Source: Nitriliruptorales bacterium (lineage in GTDB: Bacteria; Actinomycetota; Nitriliruptoria; Euzebyales; Egibacteraceae). From it: a stretch of 13,039 nucleotides of DNA. The stretch spans positions 1-13,039 of the forward strand of contig SLNF01000004.1 of NCBI GenBank assembly GCA_007133145.1, in the 5' to 3' direction. The translations under genes were made by a program, and so were the position numbers. Below are positions 7,417 through 13,039 of the stretch, piece after piece (position 1 is the stretch's first letter; every line of letters starts with the position of its first letter). The notes below the pieces were generated by a model. That model made no database searches and had not been told where the DNA came from. It was given only the letters and a program-made list of their open reading frames with translations.

Positions 7417-7480
7417 GAGGAGTTCGACCTCCCGCCCGGCAGCGCCAGGCGAGGAGCGCGACCTCCCACCCGGCAGCGCC
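7417..7480. repeat. Tandem imperfect 30-bp direct repeat
   Basis: Two 30-base units at 7417-7446 and 7451-7480, separated by 4 bases, differ at only three positions. Each begins GAGGAG and ends CCCGGCAGCGCC. They sit in the divergent intergenic region between the hydrolase (start 7301) and the DUF218 gene (start 7560). There is no clear third copy at the 34-base period. They might be paired regulator sites or a recent slippage duplication. Confidence 0.8.
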
Positions 7481-7559
7481 GGCCTGACTCCCCCTGGCGT
7501 GGGCGATCGGACGGCCAGGGTCCATGCCGCGACGCCCGCGCTTCGGCCACACTGGCAGC

Positions 7560-8444
7560 ATGGGCCAGGGGACCCGCCGGCGCACCGGCTCGTGGCTGGG
7601 CACCACCGTCGTGGTGGTGCTCCTCGCCGCCCTGGGCTACGTCGCGCTCACCGCCGCACAGGTGTGGTGGTCGGCGCGCACCGACAGCCCCGCCGAAGCC
7701 GACGCCATCATCGTGCTCGGCGCCGCGCAGTACGACGGTCGCCCCTCCGCAGCCCTGCAGGGCCGCCTCGACCACGCCGCGCGGCTCTACGAGGAGGGCC
7801 AGGCCCCACGGATCATCGTCACCGGTGGCAGCCGGGAGGGCGACCGCTTCACCGAGGCCGAGGCCGGAGCGCTCTACCTCCACACGCAGGGGGTGCCCGG
7901 CGAGGCCATCGAGCGGGAGACCACCGGGGCGTCGACCTATGCCTCCCTCGCCTCGGTCGCGCGCTACCTCCAACCCGAGGGCGTCACCTCGGTCATCGTC
8001 GTGTCCGACCCCTTCCACAACCACCGCGCGATGGCCATCGCCGAGGAGGTCGGCTTCGAGGCTTCGGCCTCGGCGTCGACGACGAGCCCGTTCCGCGGCT
8101 CCGCCGGGCTCGCCCAGTGGGCGCGTGAGACGACCGCGGTGGCCCTCGGCCGGCTCCTCGGCTACCGCCGCCTCGAGGCCATCGGCCTCCGCCTCGACGA
8201 GCTCGACGCGCGCATCGGCACGGCCACGATCACCTCCCCGGTCGGTACCGCCCCCGCCCGCCCGGGGGGCACCGCCCCGCACCCCGACCCACGCCTCGCC
8301 ACCGCCCCACCCCCACGAGACGCCGTCCCGGCGCTGCTCTCCGCGGCGCCGCATGGCACGGGTGGGTCGCGCGACTTGGCAGGATGGGATCTCGTGCCCC
8401 CCAGCCGATCGTCCGCGCCGCACCGCCACGAGGCGGGCGCATGA
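7560..8444 (+). CDS. Membrane-anchored DUF218 protein (YdcF/SanA/ElyC-like)
   Basis: An N-terminal basic stretch and one membrane span (about residues 13-34) anchor a DUF218 domain (about 47-200). Family hallmarks are seen in order: AIIVLGAAQ (about 49-57), PSAALQGRLDHAARLY, RIIVTGGSREGD (about 84-95), TEAEAGALYL, ETTGASTYAS and VVSDPFHNHRAM (about 147-158). Relatives such as ElyC and SanA act in envelope maintenance, and ElyC affects the undecaprenyl lipid carrier. Here the stop overlaps the uppP start in ATGA, which fits that role. The start is ATG 7560, just before the membrane span; ATG 7524 would add 12 residues. No good ribosome site is seen, so the mRNA may be nearly leaderless. Residues after about 225 form a Pro/Ala/His-rich tail with poorer codon bias, possibly extension rather than fold. 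Confidence 0.87.
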   Translation: MGQGTRRRTGSWLGTTVVVVLLAALGYVALTAAQVWWSARTDSPAEADAIIVLGAAQYDGRPSAALQGRLDHAARLYEEGQAPRIIVTGGSREGDRFTEAEAGALYLHTQGVPGEAIERETTGASTYASLASVARYLQPEGVTSVIVVSDPFHNHRAMAIAEEVGFEASASASTTSPFRGSAGLAQWARETTAVALGRLLGYRRLEAIGLRLDELDARIGTATITSPVGTAPARPGGTAPHPDPRLATAPPPRDAVPALLSAAPHGTGGSRDLAGWDLVPPSRSSAPHRHEAGA

Positions 8445-9298
8445 GCGTGCTCGAGGCCATCCTCCTCGGCATCGTCCAGGGCGTGTTCATGTTCGTGCCG
8501 GTGAGCTCGACGAGCCACCTCGCGCTCACCCAGCAGGTGCTCATCGACCGCGGCTCGGCGCTGCCACCGCCGGACTCGCCCGAGCTCATCCTCTTCGACC
8601 TCGTCGTCCACGCCGGGACGATGGTCTCGGTCGTCGTCGTGCTGCGGCGCAGCCTCGCGAAGCTCATCGCCGGGGCCTGGGCTGACCTCCGGAGCCGCCT
8701 CGCAGGCACCGCCGACCGTCGCAACCACTACCTGCGGCTCATCGGCCTCGGCGCCCTGTCGACGGTCACGACCGGCGTGCTCGGGCTCGTCGTGCGCGAG
8801 ACCGGCACCGAGGTCTTCGCCACGCCGTCGATCATCGCCGTCAACCTCACGATCACCGGGGCGATCCTGTGGTGGACCGACCACGCCGGGCCGCGCCCAC
8901 GCGGCCTCGACGACCTCACCCCGATGATCGCCGTCGGCATCGGCGTGGCGCAGGCCGTCGCCCTCCTGCCCGGGATCAGCCGCAGCGGCCTCACGATCGC
9001 CGCAGCGCTCGCCCTCGGCCTGCGCCGCCGCTGGGCCGCCGAGTACAGCTTCTTCATCGCGATCCCGACGATCCTCGGCGGCTCGATCGTGCAAGCCTGG
9101 CTCGTCGCCCGCGACGGCGAGCCGCTGCTCGTCGACGGCATCGCCTTCGCGACGGGCTTCATCACCGCGGCGATCGTCGGCATCGGCGCGCTCGCGCTCG
9201 TCCTCTCCCTGCTCTACCGCGCCCGCTTCCGCGTCTTCAGCATCTACGTCTGGGCGCTCGCCGCCGCGGTGGCCGCCGGCTGGGTCACCGCGAGCTGA
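8441..9298 (+). CDS. uppP: Undecaprenyl-diphosphatase (UppP/BacA family) with an altered first motif
   Basis: UppP dephosphorylates undecaprenyl diphosphate to recycle the lipid carrier of cell-wall synthesis. It is a multi-pass membrane protein of 285 residues. Present are VPVSSTSHL (about 19-27), FDLVVHAGT (52-60) and LPGISRSGLT (176-185), all family signatures, followed by FFIAIPTILGG. The first motif, (E/Q)xxxE in studied members, reads Q13-G-V-F-M17 here, so the second Glu, important in E. coli BacA, is Met. The ATG at 8441 follows GAGG by 7 bases and shares ATGA with the upstream DUF218 stop, so the genes are translationally coupled. A longer frame from 8384 is not needed. Identity is secure; activity is less so because of the motif change. 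Confidence 0.92.
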   Translation: MSVLEAILLGIVQGVFMFVPVSSTSHLALTQQVLIDRGSALPPPDSPELILFDLVVHAGTMVSVVVVLRRSLAKLIAGAWADLRSRLAGTADRRNHYLRLIGLGALSTVTTGVLGLVVRETGTEVFATPSIIAVNLTITGAILWWTDHAGPRPRGLDDLTPMIAVGIGVAQAVALLPGISRSGLTIAAALALGLRRRWAAEYSFFIAIPTILGGSIVQAWLVARDGEPLLVDGIAFATGFITAAIVGIGALALVLSLLYRARFRVFSIYVWALAAAVAAGWVTAS

Positions 9299-9302
9299 CC
9301 CA
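9281..9302 (+). terminator. Hairpin across the uppP stop codon
   Basis: TGGGTCA (9281-9287) and TGACCCA (9296-9302) form a perfect 7-bp stem with an 8-base loop, containing the uppP TGA. It sits in the short gap between the convergent uppP and sufE-like genes. There is no T-run, so it is at best an actinobacterial-style stem terminator. Confidence 0.4.
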
Positions 9303-9322
9303 CGAGCCAGCCGCCTGCCGGG

Positions 9323-9775
9323 TCACCGCGGTGCCGGCGCCTCATGAGGCCCGCCGCCCGCCAGCTCGACCTGTCGGCGCAGCCGCGCGAGGATCGCCTG
9401 GAACCCGCGCAGGCGCAGCATCGAGATGGCCTCGCCGAGCCCGAGGCGCGAGGGCAGGTCGGAGGGGACCGCGAGCACCTCCTCGGGGCGCGCCCCGTCG
9501 AGCCCCTCGGTGAGCACGCCAGCGAAGGCCCGCTGCGTCGGAGCCTCGGTCGGGCAGTCGAAGTGCAGCCGCACACGGCCCTCCTCGTCGAGGCGGACGG
9601 CGAGGAAGAACGGTGTCTGGCACTCGTCGACGCGCTCCATCGCCCCGTCGCGGGCCATCCCGTCGGGCAGCGGCGGCACCTTGCCGGCGTACTCGAGCAA
9701 CACCTCGACACGCATCTCGGGCGGCACGGCGGTGAACTCGTCGACGACCCCGGCGAGTTGGGATGGCAGCGTCAC
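9323..9775 (-). CDS. SufE-like sulfur acceptor protein
   Basis: SufE proteins accept persulfide sulfur from a cysteine desulfurase on one conserved Cys and pass it on for Fe-S cluster assembly. This 150-residue protein has the acceptor at Cys52 in VDECQTPFFL, placed like Cys51 of E. coli SufE. Upstream is the family segment LLEYAGKVPPLPDGM; downstream is HFDCPTEAPTQRAFAGVL, then helices with LPSRLGLGEAISMLRLRGFQAIL. The GTG start at 9775 has GAGGAG 6 bases before it. The usual acceptor context is GCxSxVW; ECQTPFF is typical of the actinobacterial branch found near SseA-type sulfurtransferases, as in M. tuberculosis Rv3284 next to sseA. Here the two genes are divergent. The partner desulfurase is not in the window. 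Confidence 0.9.
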   Translation of the reverse strand: MTLPSQLAGVVDEFTAVPPEMRVEVLLEYAGKVPPLPDGMARDGAMERVDECQTPFFLAVRLDEEGRVRLHFDCPTEAPTQRAFAGVLTEGLDGARPEEVLAVPSDLPSRLGLGEAISMLRLRGFQAILARLRRQVELAGGGPHEAPAPR

Positions 9776-9982
9776 GCCTCACTCCTCGTTGACACGGTTT
9801 CCACGGCGGGCCCGGAGCGGCGGTCCGGACCCTCAACGCGATCCTGGCCTCGACGGTGGCCTCGGCCGCCGCCAACACGCTCCCGGAGCGCCCCTCCGAG
9901 CCTGCCGCGCCTCGGCCCGGAGGACCACCTGCCCGGCCGCTTGCAGCACGAACGCGACGATGCCACCCGAAGGAGGCCCCGC
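9776..9982. promoter_or_regulatory. Divergent control region between the sufE-like and sulfurtransferase genes
   Basis: These 207 bases must hold both promoters. The perfect 10-bp palindrome GGTCCGGACC lies at 9822-9831. TTGACA at 9789-9794 looks like a -35 but has no -10 at 17 bp on the plus strand. The plus-strand gene has an excellent AAGGAGG (9970-9976). I cannot place either promoter with confidence. Confidence 0.35.
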
Positions 9983-10870
9983 ATGCCCCTGCCCGCCGAC
10001 CCCGACCCTCGCTTCGCGGAGTACGCCGACCCGCGGGCCCTCGTGAGCACGACGTGGCTCGCCGAGCACCTCGACGAGCCCGGCCTTGTCGTCGTCGAGT
10101 CCGACGAGGACGTGCTGCTCTACGAGACCGGTCACATCCCCGGCGCGGTGAAGGTCGACTGGCACACCGAGCTGCAGGACCCGGTGACCCGTGACTACCT
10201 CGACGGTGAGGGCTTCGCGGCGCTCATGCGTGCGAAGGGGATCGCGCGGGAGGACACCGTCGTGATCTACGGCGACAGCTTCAACTGGTGGGCCGCCTAC
10301 GCGCTGTGGGTGTTCACGCTCTTCGGTCACCCCGACGTCCGCCTCCTCGATGGCGGCCGCGCGGCTTGGGTCGCCGAGGGCCGCCCGCTCACGACGACCA
10401 AGCCGATGCCCACGCCGAGCGACTATCCCGTCGTCGAGCGCGACGACGCGGCGATCCGGGCGTTCCGCGACGATGTCGAGGCGCACCTCGCCGCAGGGGG
10501 CGCCCTCGTCGACGTGCGGAGCCCGCAGGAGTACCGCGGCGAGCTGACCCACATGCCGGACTACCCCCAGGAGGGCGCGCTGCGCGCCGGGCACATCCCT
10601 GGCGCGGCGAACGTCCCCTGGAAGCAGGCCGCCGAGGACGACGGACGCTTCAAGCCGGCGCCGGCGCTGCGCACGCTCTACGAGCAGGAGGCCGGCCTCG
10701 GCGACGACATCGTCGCGTACTGCCGCATCGGCGAGCGCTCGAGCCACACCTGGTTCGTCCTGCGCTACCTCCTCGGCCACGAGCGGGTGCGCAACTACGA
10801 CGGCTCTTGGACCGAGTGGGGCAATCTCGTGCGCGCCCCGATCGCCACCGGCGACGAGCACGGGGGCTGA
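9983..10870 (+). CDS. Thiosulfate/3-mercaptopyruvate sulfurtransferase with tandem rhodanese domains (SseA-like)
   Basis: It transfers sulfane sulfur from thiosulfate or 3-mercaptopyruvate to an acceptor. The length is 295 residues in two rhodanese domains: an inactive N-terminal one (about 15-135) with ETGHIPGAVKVDW and DSFNWWA where a catalytic loop would be, and an active C-terminal one (about 155-285) with DVRSPQEYRGE, AGHIPGAANVPW and the active loop CRIGERSS, whose Cys247 carries the persulfide. The sequence is close to the SseA type of mycobacteria. The ATG at 9983 follows AAGGAGG by 6 bases, an optimal spacing. The longer open frame from 9344 merely runs through the sufE-like gene and the intergenic region. 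Pairing with a SufE-like protein suggests shared sulfur trafficking; a direct partnership is inference. Confidence 0.93.
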   Translation: MPLPADPDPRFAEYADPRALVSTTWLAEHLDEPGLVVVESDEDVLLYETGHIPGAVKVDWHTELQDPVTRDYLDGEGFAALMRAKGIAREDTVVIYGDSFNWWAAYALWVFTLFGHPDVRLLDGGRAAWVAEGRPLTTTKPMPTPSDYPVVERDDAAIRAFRDDVEAHLAAGGALVDVRSPQEYRGELTHMPDYPQEGALRAGHIPGAANVPWKQAAEDDGRFKPAPALRTLYEQEAGLGDDIVAYCRIGERSSHTWFVLRYLLGHERVRNYDGSWTEWGNLVRAPIATGDEHGG

Positions 10871-10948
10871 CGCCCCGACGGCCACGGCGGTCCACGGGCC
10901 GTGCAGCGCCGGGGTCTCGCTGCGGCAGGGTCGCGCCACACGGGCTCG

Positions 10949-10966
10949 CCGTGAGGGCGCTCACGG
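10949..10966. terminator. Hairpin between the convergent sulfurtransferase and DoxX-like genes
   Basis: CCGTGAG (10949-10955), loop GGCG, CTCACGG (10960-10966): a perfect 7-bp stem about 20 bases beyond the DoxX-like stop and about 80 beyond the sulfurtransferase stop. There is no T-run. It could end transcription from either side. Confidence 0.45.
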
Positions 10967-10986
10967 TGCGGCGGCAACAGCTGGCC

Positions 10987-12021
10987 TCAGCCGCCTGGGG
11001 GACTCACGAGGGCCTCCACCTCGCCCTCACCAGCCGCCTGCCCCGGTCCCCCCGGACGCGCACGCCACGGCGCGAGGTCACGCACCGACCGGGCGAGCTC
11101 GGGGTGCGACCCGTAGACGAGCAGCGCGAGGAGTGCGCCGTAGACGGGCAGGTGCCCGATGAGCTCGAAGCGGTCGAAGAAGATGAGCGTGACGTTGAAC
11201 GGCACGCCCGCGGCGAAGACGACGAGCTGCGGGGCGGCGCCGGAGATGATGAGCAGCCCGAGGGCGAGTTCGGTCACACTCGCCACGACGATGAAGAGGT
11301 CCGGCGAGTCGGTCAGGCCCAGCCCCTGGAGGGGGTCGAGGTAGGGGCGCTCGGCGAGCAGTTCCCGCATGAGGTCGGGCACGAGGAGCTTCTCGCTGAA
11401 CGCGAGGACGACGAGGGCGATGCCGACGCCGAGTCGCAGCGCGAAGATCGGGAGACGCAGTTGCTCCGCGGTGACCGGACGAGCGCCATGGGCGTCACGA
11501 CCCGGGGGCAGCAGCAGGAGGAAGACCGCGACGCCGAGCCGGTCGATGCCCTCGAGCACCGGCACCGGTCCGGCGAGCAGGAGCCCGAGTGGCCCGAGGG
11601 CGATCACCGCGACGGCGGCGGGACGCAACGCGACGCCGGTGATGAGCCAGACGCCGATCACCGCCTGCACGAGGACGATGAGCCATCCGCCGGGCACGTC
11701 CTCCACGCTCAGGCCGGGCGAGAGGTAGGCGTCGGCGACGGAGAGGGACAGCAGGGACACGCCCAGGTGGATCGCGAGGATGCGGGCAATCCAGGGCGCG
11801 AGGCGACCGAGGAACGAGAGCCGGCTGATCTCGGGCACGGGCGCCTTGCGCACAGCGACGGCACGCCATCCGATCACCGTGAGGACCGCAACCGCGGTGA
11901 GCCCGAGGGTCAGGGGTGAGAGCGCGAAGGACAGGTCGAGGTCAGCACCGGTCGGATCCTCGACGTACCACTTCACGTGGGCCACAGGGGCAATGGCGGG
12001 GGCCGCGAGCAGGTTGGTCAT
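10987..12021 (-). CDS. DoxX-like multi-pass membrane protein of unknown function
   Basis: A 344-residue integral membrane protein with at least eight hydrophobic stretches. After a short N-terminus with HVKWYVEDPTGADLD, the first half has spans such as SPLTLGLTAVAVLTVIGW and IARILAIHLGVSLLSLSVAD, then ITGVALRPAAVAVIALGPLG. The second half, with LRLGVGIALVVLAFSEKLL, SVTELALGLLIISGA and ELIGHLPVYGALLALLVYG, resembles DoxX/DoxD-type four-helix proteins. Those are linked to quinol/thiosulfate oxidation or oxidative stress, but the role here is unknown. ATG 12021 is chosen for the plausible N-terminus; it lacks a clear ribosome site. GTG 11974 (start of VKWYVED) is an alternative. The gene is divergent from the universal stress protein, sharing an AT-rich control region. 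Confidence 0.8.
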   Translation of the reverse strand: MTNLLAAPAIAPVAHVKWYVEDPTGADLDLSFALSPLTLGLTAVAVLTVIGWRAVAVRKAPVPEISRLSFLGRLAPWIARILAIHLGVSLLSLSVADAYLSPGLSVEDVPGGWLIVLVQAVIGVWLITGVALRPAAVAVIALGPLGLLLAGPVPVLEGIDRLGVAVFLLLLPPGRDAHGARPVTAEQLRLPIFALRLGVGIALVVLAFSEKLLVPDLMRELLAERPYLDPLQGLGLTDSPDLFIVVASVTELALGLLIISGAAPQLVVFAAGVPFNVTLIFFDRFELIGHLPVYGALLALLVYGSHPELARSVRDLAPWRARPGGPGQAAGEGEVEALVSPPGG

Positions 12022-12060
12022 GGAGGAGAACGTGCCCTGCCGGCCGACAGACCGAACCAG

Positions 12061-12111
12061 GTACATACTAATCAACACTAAAACCCTGGCCCTGGTGCTT
12101 ATTCTGTGCAA
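12061..12111 (-). promoter_or_regulatory. AT-rich promoter/operator patch upstream of the DoxX-like gene
   Basis: On the minus strand, TTGCAC (12106-12111) is followed after exactly 17 bases by CAGGGT (12083-12088), a possible -35/-10 pair. Further on, TAGTAT (12065-12070) fits TANNNT as an alternative -10. Between and over them is the near direct repeat TTAGTGTTGA / TTAGTATGTA. This is the most AT-rich stretch in the window. It could also serve the divergent stress gene, since the plus strand shows TATTCT at 12100-12105. Confidence 0.45.
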
Positions 12112-12205
12112 GGGTACGGTCTCCGAGCGCCGATGAGGACGCTTCGACGTGCAGCGGGGACGGCGGCGACGCCGCCGCCGGAGGCCATCACCGGAGGGAG
12201 CGCGC

Positions 12206-12646
12206 ATGTACACGATCGTGGTCGGTGTCGATGAGTCGGAGGGCTCCCGCAAGGCCCTCGAGTGGGCGACGGAGCAGGCCTCCGCCCGAGGCGGCAAGCT
12301 GATCCTCGTGCATGCCTACCAGGTCCTCGCTGGGTACCAGCCGGACCCGGAGACCAGCGAGAGCGGTGGCACCGGCGAGACACCGGTCGAGCAGGAGACG
12401 CGCAAGGCTGCCGAGACCTTCCTCAAGGGGCTCGTCACCGAGCTGCCCGACAACGTCGAGATCGAGACGGTCGTGAGGAAGGGCCGCAGCTCCGAGGTCC
12501 TCCTCGAGCACGCCGAGGGCGCGGACATGATCGCCGTCGGCTCCCGCGGCCGCGGGGGCTTCACCGGCCTCCTGCTTGGATCCGTGAGCCAGCAGGTTGT
12601 CCAGCACGCCGCCTGTCCCGTCGTGGTGGTCCCGAAGGCGGCCTGA
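12206..12646 (+). CDS. Universal stress protein (UspA family, ATP-binding type)
   Basis: A single-domain Usp of 146 residues. It opens with the family strand MYTIVVGVDESEGSRKALEW and carries the ATP-binding signature G112-x2-G115-x9-G125-S126 (GSRGRGG followed by GLLLGS), then the closing strand CPVVVVPK. Such proteins act in the cytoplasm in stress survival, dormancy or starvation, usually as dimers; no partner can be named. The ATG at 12206 follows GGAGGG (12193-12198) by 7 bases. A longer in-frame extension to 12149 is Arg-rich and non-coding in character. It is divergent from the DoxX-like gene and followed by a strong intrinsic terminator, so it is probably monocistronic. Confidence 0.94.
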   Translation: MYTIVVGVDESEGSRKALEWATEQASARGGKLILVHAYQVLAGYQPDPETSESGGTGETPVEQETRKAAETFLKGLVTELPDNVEIETVVRKGRSSEVLLEHAEGADMIAVGSRGRGGFTGLLLGSVSQQVVQHAACPVVVVPKAA

Positions 12647-12664
12647 ACGCCTGACGGATCGACG

Positions 12665-12698
12665 AGAGCTCCGGTCTCGAAGGCCGGGGCTCTTTCTC
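12665..12698 (+). terminator. Rho-independent terminator of the universal stress gene
   Basis: AGAGCTCCGG (12665-12674) pairs with CCGGGGCTCT (12684-12693) in a 10-bp stem with one G-T pair and a 9-base loop. It is followed at once by the pyrimidine tail TTCTC. It lies 18 bases after the stop codon. Confidence 0.88.
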
Positions 12699-12700
12699 AT

Positions 12701-12738
12701 GGCCTGGGGAGCCCTCCGGACCTGCCCTCCCCCAGGCC
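12701..12738. repeat. Second inverted repeat behind the stress gene
   Basis: GGCCTGGGG (12701-12709) and CCCCAGGCC (12730-12738) form a perfect 9-bp stem with a 20-base loop. There is no T-run. It may back up the terminator just before it or be part of an unannotated RNA. Confidence 0.5.
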
Positions 12739-12863
12739 GTGAGATTCGCTCAGAGGTCCGCTGCGATGCTCATACCCCGCCGACCGGCGCGGTCGTCCAT
12801 CATGACCCAGGGTGATCCCACCGATCATCGTCATGGACAGCACAGCTGTGAGGGCAGGGGTGT
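12739..12863. other. Intergenic stretch with short nested inverted repeats
   Basis: No gene is supported here. It contains GTCCAT/ATGGAC (12795-12800 and 12833-12838) around TGATC-CCACC-GATCA (12813-12827), and the 10-bp palindrome CACAGCTGTG (12841-12850). A plus-strand frame from 12769 stays open to the edge, but its product is Gly/Arg/Ser-rich and lies opposite the better minus-strand tail, so I do not call it. Confidence 0.4.
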
Positions 12864-12887
12864 GCGCCCCGGGGGTGGCCGGGGCGC
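12864..12887 (-). terminator. GC-rich hairpin downstream of the right-edge gene
   Basis: GCGCCCCGG (12864-12872), a 6-base loop, then CCGGGGCGC (12879-12887): a perfect 9-bp stem placed 22 bases after the stop of the minus-strand frame that enters from the right. There is no T-run. It is a plausible terminator for that gene. Confidence 0.5.
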
Positions 12888-12908
12888 GGCGGAGAGGCGA
12901 TGGGGGGT

Positions 12909-13039
12909 CTACAGGTCGAGGGTGGGCTGCTCGGGTCGGGGCGGTGGCGGCTCGTCGGGTGGCTCCGGCGGCGGCAGCCGTTGGTCGGGGGGTCGGCCGG
13001 ATGGTTGGCCTCGGCCGGGCGGGTCGCTGCCGGATGCTC
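12909..13039 (-). CDS. Proline-rich C-terminal tail of a gene entering from the right edge
   Basis: A minus-strand frame is open from the edge to TAG at 12909-12911, about 43 codons. It has a Pro/Glu/Asp-rich tail (for example RLPPPEPPDEPPPPRPEQ) ending in PTLDL. The 9-bp hairpin a few bases beyond the stop supports a genuine gene end. Codon bias is weaker than in neighbouring genes (CGA, CCA and CAA occur), as expected of a low-complexity tail or of spurious reading. No domain is visible and I do not recognise the protein. Confidence 0.35.
   Translation of the reverse strand, partial: ASGSDPPGRGQPSGRPPDQRLPPPEPPDEPPPPRPEQPTLDL

Noticed and set aside
7417..7480. CRISPR array
   Set aside because: Only two repeat units, separated by 4 bases, with no spacers and no cas genes.
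7302..8429. N-terminal extension of the hydrolase frame to 611 codons
   Set aside because: The added part is antisense to the DUF218 gene and Gly/Arg-rich. A good ribosome site sits just before the GTG at 7301.
9789..9794. TTGACA as the -35 of the sulfurtransferase promoter
   Set aside because: The position 17 bp downstream reads CCGGAG-like sequence, not a -10, and the start codon is nearly 200 bases away.
9344..9982. N-terminal extension of the sulfurtransferase frame to 508 codons
   Set aside because: It overlaps the SufE-like gene on the other strand, and the ATG at 9983 has an optimal ribosome site.
10288..11919. 543-codon plus-strand open frame rich in Glu/Asp/Arg
   Set aside because: Out of frame with the sulfurtransferase and antisense to the DoxX-like gene; highly charged and without domains.
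12769..13039. Plus-strand open frame running off the right edge
   Set aside because: The product is Gly/Ser/Arg-rich, opposite the proline-rich minus-strand tail; no ribosome site, no motif, and it would cross the GC-rich hairpin.

Overview
This is a very GC-rich stretch with strong G/C preference at third codon positions and frequent GTG starts. Together with an IdeR/DtxR-type iron regulator and an SseA/SufE pair, this points to an Actinomycetota chromosome. I cannot name the genus. The osmoprotectant importer and the acidic linker in its lipoprotein are compatible with a salt-exposed lineage, but that is inference. No rRNA, tRNA, CRISPR array, prophage or complete insertion sequence is visible.

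Layout, left to right. (1) Positions 1-1407, minus strand: prfB (release factor 2), made through the classic +1 programmed frameshift, followed one base later by the 5' part of a gene with faint resemblance to transketolase N-termini. (2) Positions 1550-2843, plus strand: a DtxR/IdeR-type metalloregulator divergent from prfB, then a Nudix hydrolase. (3) Positions 6423-2932, minus strand: a complete four-gene osmoprotectant (glycine betaine/choline type) ABC importer in the order ATPase with CBS domains, permease, permease, lipoprotein. (4) Positions 7301-6594, minus strand: a small alpha/beta hydrolase. (5) Positions 7560-9298, plus strand: a membrane-anchored DUF218 (YdcF/ElyC/SanA-like) protein whose stop overlaps the start of uppP (undecaprenyl-diphosphatase) in an ATGA. 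(6) Positions 9323-9775 (minus) and 9983-10870 (plus): a divergent SufE-like protein and thiosulfate sulfurtransferase. (7) Positions 12021-10987 (minus) and 12206-12646 (plus): a DoxX-like multi-pass membrane protein divergent from a universal stress protein, with an unusually AT-rich promoter patch between them. (8) From 12647 to the end: a clear intrinsic terminator, further hairpins, and the proline-rich C-terminal tail of a minus-strand gene that continues past the window.

The genes are mostly housekeeping or stress functions: translation termination, iron control, osmoprotection, lipid-carrier recycling, sulfur transfer and stress response. I see no convincing new multi-gene defence or mobile system. 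The points most worth a second look are the UppP homologue lacking the second glutamate of its (E/Q)xxxE motif while coupled to a DUF218 gene, the mixed-character DtxR protein, the divergent transketolase-like fragment, the tandem 30-bp repeat at 7417-7480 and the AT-rich divergent control region at 12061-12115. No gene-free stretch exceeds 300 bases; the longest are 12647-12908 and 7302-7559.
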